Of a DNA stretch of 38,194 nt, positions 33,174 to 38,194 are shown in pieces. The notes under the pieces are model-generated. The model saw only the letters and a program-made list of their open reading frames with translations. It was not told the DNA's origin and did no database searches. Within the stretch, counting starts at the first letter, position 1. Each line of letters opens with the position of its first letter. The stretch is from Endobacterium cereale (GTDB lineage Bacteria; Pseudomonadota; Alphaproteobacteria; Rhizobiales; Rhizobiaceae): NCBI RefSeq assembly GCF_009617585.1, contig NZ_WIXI01000030.1:1-38194 (forward strand). Reading direction: 5' to 3'. The position numbers and the translations under genes were made by a program.

Positions 33174-34478
33174 TTGGCTGATGCGGGTGAAAACAGAGTA
33201 TTTGGAAAACGTGCGACCCAGCACGTTCTGGTTCTCGCCTCGGGCGACAGGGTTCGCCATATGGTCATTCGCCCCTGGATGACAGGCGTCGTCGCGGGCA
33301 CTGTCGCCCTGTTCGCGCTCGGTTACCTCGGCGCCACTGCCTATCTTGTTCTACGCGACGATCTGATCGGTGCCACCATGGCGCGGCAGGCCCGCATCCA
33401 GCATGATTACGAAGATCGAATCTCCTCGCTGCGCGCACAGCTCGATCGCGTCACCTCGCGGCAGTTGCTCGATCAGCAACTGGTAGAGCAGAAGGTGGAA
33501 AAACTACTGCGCCAGCAGACAGCCCTTTTCTCCCGTAATGGCAAGCTTGGTTCTCTTCTGGAGCGCGCCGAAGACGCCGGCATTTCCGCAGCACCTGCAT
33601 CCGAGGCCAAGGAAAGTGCGGCAGAGGCGATCGATCGTCAGGCCGGCCTGACGACATCATCGATCAAGCCCGCACGGACGGCGCTTGCCTATGCGCCCGG
33701 CGGCGAGAACATGGCCGATCGCGCCGACCGCATCTTTTCCAAAGTGACGCTGTCGCTCAAGGGTATCGAAAGCGAACAACTCAAGACCATCGAAGGACTG
33801 ACCTCCGACGCCGCCACCAAGGCCGATTCTATGGCGCAGATCATGCGACGTACCGGCGTAGAGATTTCCGATAAACGCGGCGAGGCTCAGACGCTGGAAG
33901 CGCCGGCCCTGCGCACCGATGAAAGCAAGAACGGTGACGTCAAGGGCGGCGTTGGTGGCCCATTTGTCGAACCGATGAAATTCGATCGTTTCAACGCATC
34001 ACTCGATGAACTCGACACCGCACTCAGCCGGCTCGAAATCGTACGTGAAACGGCACAGGCCCTGCCCTATGGCAATCCGGCTCCCGGTCAGGGCATCACC
34101 AGCCGGTTCGGCAATCGCCCCGATCCTTTCCTCGGTCGCCTCGCCTTCCATGGCGGCATCGACTTTCAGGCGGAAACCGGTCTCGCAGTGAAAGCGACCG
34201 GTGCCGGCAAGGTCATCACTGCCGGCTGGGCATCAGGTTACGGCAACCTCGTTGAGATCGACCACGGCCAGGGCATCACCACACGCTACGGGCACATGTC
34301 ACGCATCCTCGTTCGTCAGGGCCAGGTGATTTCAGTGGGCGACACGATCGGCCGCGCCGGCGCAACCGGCCGGGCAACCGGCCCCCACGTGCATTACGAA
34401 GTCCGCCGCAATGGCGAGGCGGTCAATCCGATCCATTTTCTCAATGCCGGACTGAAACTCACCACCTATATGAACTGA
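33174..34478 (+). CDS. Membrane-anchored LytM/M23 peptidase
   Basis: A 434-aa cell-wall endopeptidase. Seen: a cytoplasmic N-terminus, one span near residues 37-58 (TGVVAGTVALFALGYLGATAY), a coiled coil near 75-130, a linker, and a C-terminal M23 domain: ITSRFGNRPDPF, zinc ligands in FHGGIDFQ, GNLVEIDHGQGITTRYGHM, and the HVHYEVRRNG pair. All catalytic residues are present, so it is probably active. The start is a TTG at 33174 with GGGAGA upstream. The 150-bp upstream spacer has a TTAACC (CtrA half-site-like) sequence, too weak to call. Confidence 0.9.
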   Translation: MADAGENRVFGKRATQHVLVLASGDRVRHMVIRPWMTGVVAGTVALFALGYLGATAYLVLRDDLIGATMARQARIQHDYEDRISSLRAQLDRVTSRQLLDQQLVEQKVEKLLRQQTALFSRNGKLGSLLERAEDAGISAAPASEAKESAAEAIDRQAGLTTSSIKPARTALAYAPGGENMADRADRIFSKVTLSLKGIESEQLKTIEGLTSDAATKADSMAQIMRRTGVEISDKRGEAQTLEAPALRTDESKNGDVKGGVGGPFVEPMKFDRFNASLDELDTALSRLEIVRETAQALPYGNPAPGQGITSRFGNRPDPFLGRLAFHGGIDFQAETGLAVKATGAGKVITAGWASGYGNLVEIDHGQGITTRYGHMSRILVRQGQVISVGDTIGRAGATGRATGPHVHYEVRRNGEAVNPIHFLNAGLKLTTYMN

Positions 34479-34581
34479 TTGCGAACTTGACGATTGCCAA
34501 CGACGCAAACGCTTTGCTGCCTTTTCAGAGAAACAAGTCACCGTTTTATTCACTAACAATGCCGCCATATGGTCGCATTTC

Positions 34582-34610
34582 TTGACTTGACGTCTTTTTA
34601 ATTTTATGTG
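34582..34610 (+). promoter_or_regulatory. Likely promoter of rhlE
   Basis: TTGACT (34582-34587), 17-nt spacer, TATGTG (34605-34610), giving a leader of about 70 nt. The leader starts with a GCCCG/CGGGC hairpin (34611-34626). The -10 match is weak. Confidence 0.4.
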
Positions 34611-34685
34611 GCCCGCATCGTCGGGCAGGACTAAGACCCGACTCACGCGTGTTCGCACCGAACCGGAACGGGAAACCACCTCCCT

Positions 34686-36230
34686 TTGACGACATTTGCT
34701 GATCTTGGCCTGAGCCAGAAAGTCCTTTCCGCAGTCACCGACGCGGGCTACTCCACGCCCACGCCGATCCAGGCGGGTGCCATTCCGCCGGCGCTGCAGC
34801 GCCGCGATATCCTTGGCATCGCCCAGACGGGTACCGGTAAGACGGCGTCCTTCGTTCTTCCGATGCTGACCCTTCTCGAAAAGGGCCGCGCCCGCGCGCG
34901 CATGCCGCGCACGCTGATCCTCGAGCCGACCCGCGAACTCGCGGCACAGGTCGCCGAGAATTTTGAAAAATACGGCAAGAATCACAAGCTCAACGTGGCT
35001 CTGCTGATCGGCGGCGTGTCCTTCGACGAACAGGACCGCAAGCTGGAGCGCGGCGCAGACGTGCTGATCTGCACCCCCGGCCGCCTGCTCGACCATTGCG
35101 AACGCGGCAAGCTGCTGATGACCGGCGTCGAGGTTTTCGTCATCGACGAAGCCGACCGCATGCTCGACATGGGTTTCATCCCGGACATCGAACGCATCGC
35201 CAAGATGATCCCGTTCACACGCCAGACCCTGTTCTTCTCGGCCACCATGCCGCCGGAAATCCAGAAGCTGGCCGATCGCTTCCTGCAGAATCCGGAACGC
35301 GTCGAAGTCGCCAAGCCGTCTTCGACCACCAAGACGATCACGCAGCGCATTGTCGCGTCGCACAACAAGGATTATGAGAAGCGCGCCGTTCTGCGCGACC
35401 TCATCAAGGCTCAGGACGAACTGAAGAACGCCATCATCTTCTGTAATCGCAAGAAGGATGTGGCGGATCTGTTCCGTTCGCTCGAGCGCCATGGTTTTTC
35501 CGTCGGCGCATTGCACGGCGACATGGACCAGCGTTCGCGCACGGCCATGCTGCAGGGCTTCAAGGACAACCAGATCACCCTGCTCGTCGCTTCCGACGTC
35601 GCGGCGCGCGGTCTGGACATCCCGGATGTCAGCCACGTCTTCAATTTCGACGTGCCGATCCATGCCGAAGACTACGTCCACCGTATTGGCCGCACAGGCC
35701 GCGCCGGACGTTCCGGTCAGGCTTTCACGCTGGTCACCAAGTCCGATTCGAAGTATCTCGACGCCATCGAAAAGCTGATTGGCGAAAAGATCGAATGGCT
35801 TTCCGGCGACCTGTCGGAACTCGGTGCGCCAATGGAGAGTTTCGAGAGCGGTGACAAGGGTCGCCGTGGTCGTGACAAGGGCCGTGGCGACAAGGATCGC
35901 GGCAGAGATCGCGGTCGCGATCGTGATGGCCGCCGTGGCTCATCCAGTCATTCGGATGACACCAAGCCGGTCGATACTGTTGCAGTCAGCCAGCCAAAAG
36001 AACCCGTAGCCGTAACGGAAACCACAAGGACCGAAGTCGTGAACGCCGAAGCCAAGCAAGATACCCGCAGGCAGCAGAACGGTAATCGCAATGCGCGTCC
36101 GTATCCGGCAAACGACGACGGTCGCGACCAGCGCCGCCAGCGCCATCACCGTGATCACGATGACGGCCCGACCCCGGTCGGTTTCGGCGACGACATTCCT
36201 GCCTTCATGCTGATTGCCGGCAAGGCCTGA
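34686..36230 (+). CDS. rhlE: DEAD-box RNA helicase RhlE
   Basis: A 514-aa ATP-dependent RNA helicase. All motifs are visible: Q-motif GYSTPTPIQ, AQTGTGKT, PTRELAAQ, TPGRLLDH, IDEADRMLDMGF, SATMP, and HRIGRTGRAGR. The C-terminal 140 residues are a basic arginine/aspartate/glycine-rich tail (RGRDKGRGDKDRGRDRGRD) typical of RhlE proteins for RNA binding. The start is a TTG at 34686 (MTTFADLGLSQ); no earlier ATG fits the family. A NUDIX gene follows after 13 nt. Confidence 0.95.
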   Translation: MTTFADLGLSQKVLSAVTDAGYSTPTPIQAGAIPPALQRRDILGIAQTGTGKTASFVLPMLTLLEKGRARARMPRTLILEPTRELAAQVAENFEKYGKNHKLNVALLIGGVSFDEQDRKLERGADVLICTPGRLLDHCERGKLLMTGVEVFVIDEADRMLDMGFIPDIERIAKMIPFTRQTLFFSATMPPEIQKLADRFLQNPERVEVAKPSSTTKTITQRIVASHNKDYEKRAVLRDLIKAQDELKNAIIFCNRKKDVADLFRSLERHGFSVGALHGDMDQRSRTAMLQGFKDNQITLLVASDVAARGLDIPDVSHVFNFDVPIHAEDYVHRIGRTGRAGRSGQAFTLVTKSDSKYLDAIEKLIGEKIEWLSGDLSELGAPMESFESGDKGRRGRDKGRGDKDRGRDRGRDRDGRRGSSSHSDDTKPVDTVAVSQPKEPVAVTETTRTEVVNAEAKQDTRRQQNGNRNARPYPANDDGRDQRRQRHHRDHDDGPTPVGFGDDIPAFMLIAGKA

Positions 36231-36243
36231 TCGGCCGCAAGCA

Positions 36244-36669
36244 ATGGCATTTCCCGGCATCGATTTTCCAGGCGTCGGCTGCGGTCTGATCATTCAGCGC
36301 GCCGACGGCAAGGTCCTGCTTTACCGGCGCGTCAAACCGCCGGAAGCGGGGCACTGGAATATCGTCGGTGGCAAGGTGGACCAGATGGAGCATTCCTCTG
36401 ACGCCGCCCGCCGCGAGGCCGAGGAAGAAACCGGCCTGTCCATCGGCGCCGTCGATTTTCTCTGCACGATCGAAGCAATTGTCGAAGCAGACCGCCAGCA
36501 CTGGATCTCCATGATCTACGTTGCGCGCGCATTTTCCGGTGAACCGCAGCTGACCGAGCCGGACAAGCTCTCCGAAATGGGCTGGTTCGATCTTTCCGAC
36601 CTGCCGCAGCCGCTTTCGGTGTTTGCACAGCAGGCCTTTGCGGCCTTCACCGGCAACAGCCCGGCATAA
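36244..36669 (+). CDS. NUDIX hydrolase
   Basis: A 141-aa hydrolase of nucleoside-diphosphate derivatives. The NUDIX box is complete: GKVDQMEHSSDAARREAEEE then TGL fits Gx5Ex7REUxEExGU. The remainder (GLIIQRADGKVLLYRRVKPPEAGHWNIVGG, EMGWFDLSDLP) is standard. The ATG at 36244 is chosen; a TTG at 36214 would overlap rhlE. Substrate unknown. Confidence 0.92.
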   Translation: MAFPGIDFPGVGCGLIIQRADGKVLLYRRVKPPEAGHWNIVGGKVDQMEHSSDAARREAEEETGLSIGAVDFLCTIEAIVEADRQHWISMIYVARAFSGEPQLTEPDKLSEMGWFDLSDLPQPLSVFAQQAFAAFTGNSPA

Positions 36670-36717
36670 GATCACGGGATTATGCCGCAAGCGTTGCACT
36701 GCGGGATTGATTGGCGA

Positions 36718-36746
36718 TTGACCCCTTCTTACCCAAAAGTTAAACA
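36718..36746 (+). promoter_or_regulatory. Possible promoter upstream of the secD gene pair
   Basis: TTGACC (36718-36723), 17-nt spacer, TAAACA (36741-36746). The -35 is good and the -10 is poor. It would drive the small membrane gene and secD. Confidence 0.35.
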
Positions 36747-36787
36747 GTCGCCGCAACTGGATGCCTCACAGCGCTAGCGGAGCTTGA

Positions 36788-37192
36788 ATGCACAAGACGA
36801 GAAAGGCTGCACGGTCCTTTCGCGCGGATGGTTACGCCATCCTGACGCGCTGGCCGACGCTTGTCGCCTTTCTGCTGATCGCCGCCTTTTCGGGCGCCGG
36901 CTTCCAGTCCGCCAATTCCATGTTGCAGCAATATCGCCAGCTGTTCGACAGCGAAGGCGGCGACAACACGCTGCAGATCGCAAACCGCGAACAACCGCGC
37001 CTCGCGGTCGCAACGGCGGTTTCGGAAAAACAGCAATCCACATGGCAGGGCGCCACCGACGGCATTCTCCCGTCGGCGCATGCACTGGCACATCCGTTCG
37101 ATGCCTGGCGCGGCACCATTGCCCCCCGCCAGCAGCAGCTTTCGCAATTTACGGCCCTCGTCTCCGCGCGCGGACCGCCTCGCCTTTCGTGA
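36788..37192 (+). CDS. Small membrane-anchored protein upstream of secD, possibly frameshifted
   Basis: Unrecognised 134-aa protein. Seen: a basic N-terminus (MHKTRKAARSFRADGYAILT), one span (LVAFLLIAAFSGAGF), then a soluble part. The frame ends at 37192 in RGPPRLS. One frame over, from about 37158, a clean coding-like tail (DRLAFRDALIARELKTALPD, then GTFGALRATGPYP) runs to 37274 and overlaps the secD start as ATGA. A single-base change in the CGCGCGCGG run near 37160 would join the two into a protein of about 161 aa. Confidence 0.6.
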   Translation: MHKTRKAARSFRADGYAILTRWPTLVAFLLIAAFSGAGFQSANSMLQQYRQLFDSEGGDNTLQIANREQPRLAVATAVSEKQQSTWQGATDGILPSAHALAHPFDAWRGTIAPRQQQLSQFTALVSARGPPRLS

Positions 37193-37270
37193 CGCCCTTA
37201 TCGCTCGCGAACTGAAAACAGCGCTTCCTGACGGCACCTTTGGTGCCCTGCGCGCAACAGGACCATATCC

Positions 37271-38194
37271 ATGAGAAATTCCCGCTGGCTGGTGGCGACT
37301 TATATCGTCATCATTTTAATCGGCACGCTCGTTGCGTTGCCCAACATTCTGTCGCCGTCCATGCTGGCGCGTATGCCGTCCTGGCTGCCGCACACGCAGG
37401 TTTCCCTCGGCCTTGACCTTCGCGGTGGTTCCCACCTTGTGCTGGAAGTCGATCGTGCCGACCTGATCAATGAGCGCCTGCAGAGCCTGCTGCAGGACAG
37501 CCGCCGCGTGCTGCGCGACAAGCGCATCGAAACCTCGGCGATCCGCCGCAATGGTGACAATATCACCGTCACGCTGCGCGATCCCGCCGCCCGCGACAAC
37601 GCCGTCACGGAGCTGCGCACGCTCTCCAACCCGGTCAGCCTGGCAACCGCCATCGGCCAGAGCGATCTCAATGTCGCCACCCCGCGCGACAACACGATCA
37701 CGCTCAACTACACCGATGCCGGCATCAACCAGTACATCACCAATGCCGTCGAGCAGAGCCTTGAAATCATCCGCCAGCGCGTCGACCAGGTCGGCGTTGC
37801 CGAGCCGACGATCCAGCGCGTCGGTTCTGACCGCGTCCTTGTCCAGCTTCCGGGCGAACAGGATCCGTCGCGCCTGCGTCAGCTGCTCGGCTCCACCGCC
37901 AAGATGAGCTTTCACCTTCTCGGCCAGCAGGGTGAACCGGGCGTCACCATGATCCCGGACGAACAGGGCCAGCAATACCCGGTTCTCGACCGCGTCGAAC
38001 TGTCGGGCGACCACCTGACCGACGCCCGCGCCGCCTTCGAGCAGCAGAGCCAGCGTCCAATCGTTTCCTTCCGTTTCGACAGCTCCGGTGCGGCCCGTTT
38101 CGCCCAGATCACCCAGGCCAATGTCGGCAAGCCCTTTGCCATCGTTCTCGACAACAAGGTGCTGAGCGCCCCGGTCATCCAGACCCCGATCACC
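37271..38194 (+). CDS. secD: SecD, protein-export membrane subunit (partial, C-terminus off the right edge)
   Basis: The first 308 residues are visible. SecD with SecF helps the Sec translocon pull proteins across the inner membrane. Seen: MRNSRWLVATYIVIILIGTL as the first span; the family motif SLGLDLRGGSHLVLEVD; the P1 domain with SLEIIRQRVDQVGVAEPTIQRVGSDRVLVQLPG; and IVSFRFDSSGAARFAQIT followed by FAIVLDNKVLSAPVIQTPI. The ATG at 37271 overlaps the end of the alternative frame of the gene before it. Whether SecF is fused cannot be seen. Confidence 0.96.
   Translation, partial: MRNSRWLVATYIVIILIGTLVALPNILSPSMLARMPSWLPHTQVSLGLDLRGGSHLVLEVDRADLINERLQSLLQDSRRVLRDKRIETSAIRRNGDNITVTLRDPAARDNAVTELRTLSNPVSLATAIGQSDLNVATPRDNTITLNYTDAGINQYITNAVEQSLEIIRQRVDQVGVAEPTIQRVGSDRVLVQLPGEQDPSRLRQLLGSTAKMSFHLLGQQGEPGVTMIPDEQGQQYPVLDRVELSGDHLTDARAAFEQQSQRPIVSFRFDSSGAARFAQITQANVGKPFAIVLDNKVLSAPVIQTPIT

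Noticed and set aside
1..38194. CRISPR array, insertion sequence or rRNA genes
   Set aside because: No regular direct repeats with unique spacers, no transposase with terminal repeats, and no rRNA sequence were seen on either strand.

Overview
The window looks like a chromosome segment of an alphaproteobacterium of the order Hyphomicrobiales, most likely Rhizobiaceae in the Agrobacterium/Rhizobium range. The evidence is GC-rich coding with many TTG starts, the sufS2-B-C-D-S1-T-A order of the Fe-S operon, Irr- and RirA-type sites at its promoter, and a RIME-like palindromic intergenic repeat. The genus call is inference from gene content and style; no database was searched.

Region 1 (1 to about 9818) is one end of a prophage or phage-derived element ending against the 3' end of a tRNA-Lys(UUU) gene (9819-9894, minus). 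From the tRNA leftwards it holds a small HTH/excisionase-like protein, two small unknown proteins, a primase-polymerase/helicase fusion, a stretch packed with about 11 copies of a TTGGGAAYG-type repeat plus a 20-bp perfect palindrome (a candidate replication origin), two unknown proteins in a coupled pair, a plus-strand cassette of tiny membrane proteins set between hairpin terminators, a minor tail Z-like gene, a near-consensus promoter, and the terminase small and large subunits. The large subunit runs off the left edge. No integrase or repressor is visible, so the element must continue to the left or depend on another integrase.

Region 2 (9819 to about 13710) holds tRNA-Lys with its own promoter, a DUF2171 protein, and a MacAB-like tripartite efflux operon (adaptor, ATPase, permease) without an outer membrane partner.

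Region 3 (13734-21938) is the suf operon on the minus strand: sufS2 (NifS/IscS-like), sufB, an 85-aa membrane protein, sufC, sufD, sufS1, sufT, then a ParDE toxin-antitoxin pair, then sufA. Its promoter carries an Irr ICE box at the start site and an IRO-box-like TGA-N9-TCA over the -35 region, which fits iron-responsive control. A RIME-like element lies between sufD and sufS1.

Region 4 (21990-38194) is ordinary housekeeping sequence: an alpha/beta hydrolase, a secreted LprI-like protein, a membrane diguanylate cyclase without the inhibitory I-site, anmK divergent from tyrS, a large AsmA-like protein divergent from a 1-Cys Bcp peroxiredoxin, a DUF455 ferritin-like protein, a membrane-anchored LytM/M23 peptidase, the RhlE DEAD-box helicase, a NUDIX hydrolase, a small membrane protein that looks frameshifted near its end, and the start of secD at the right edge.
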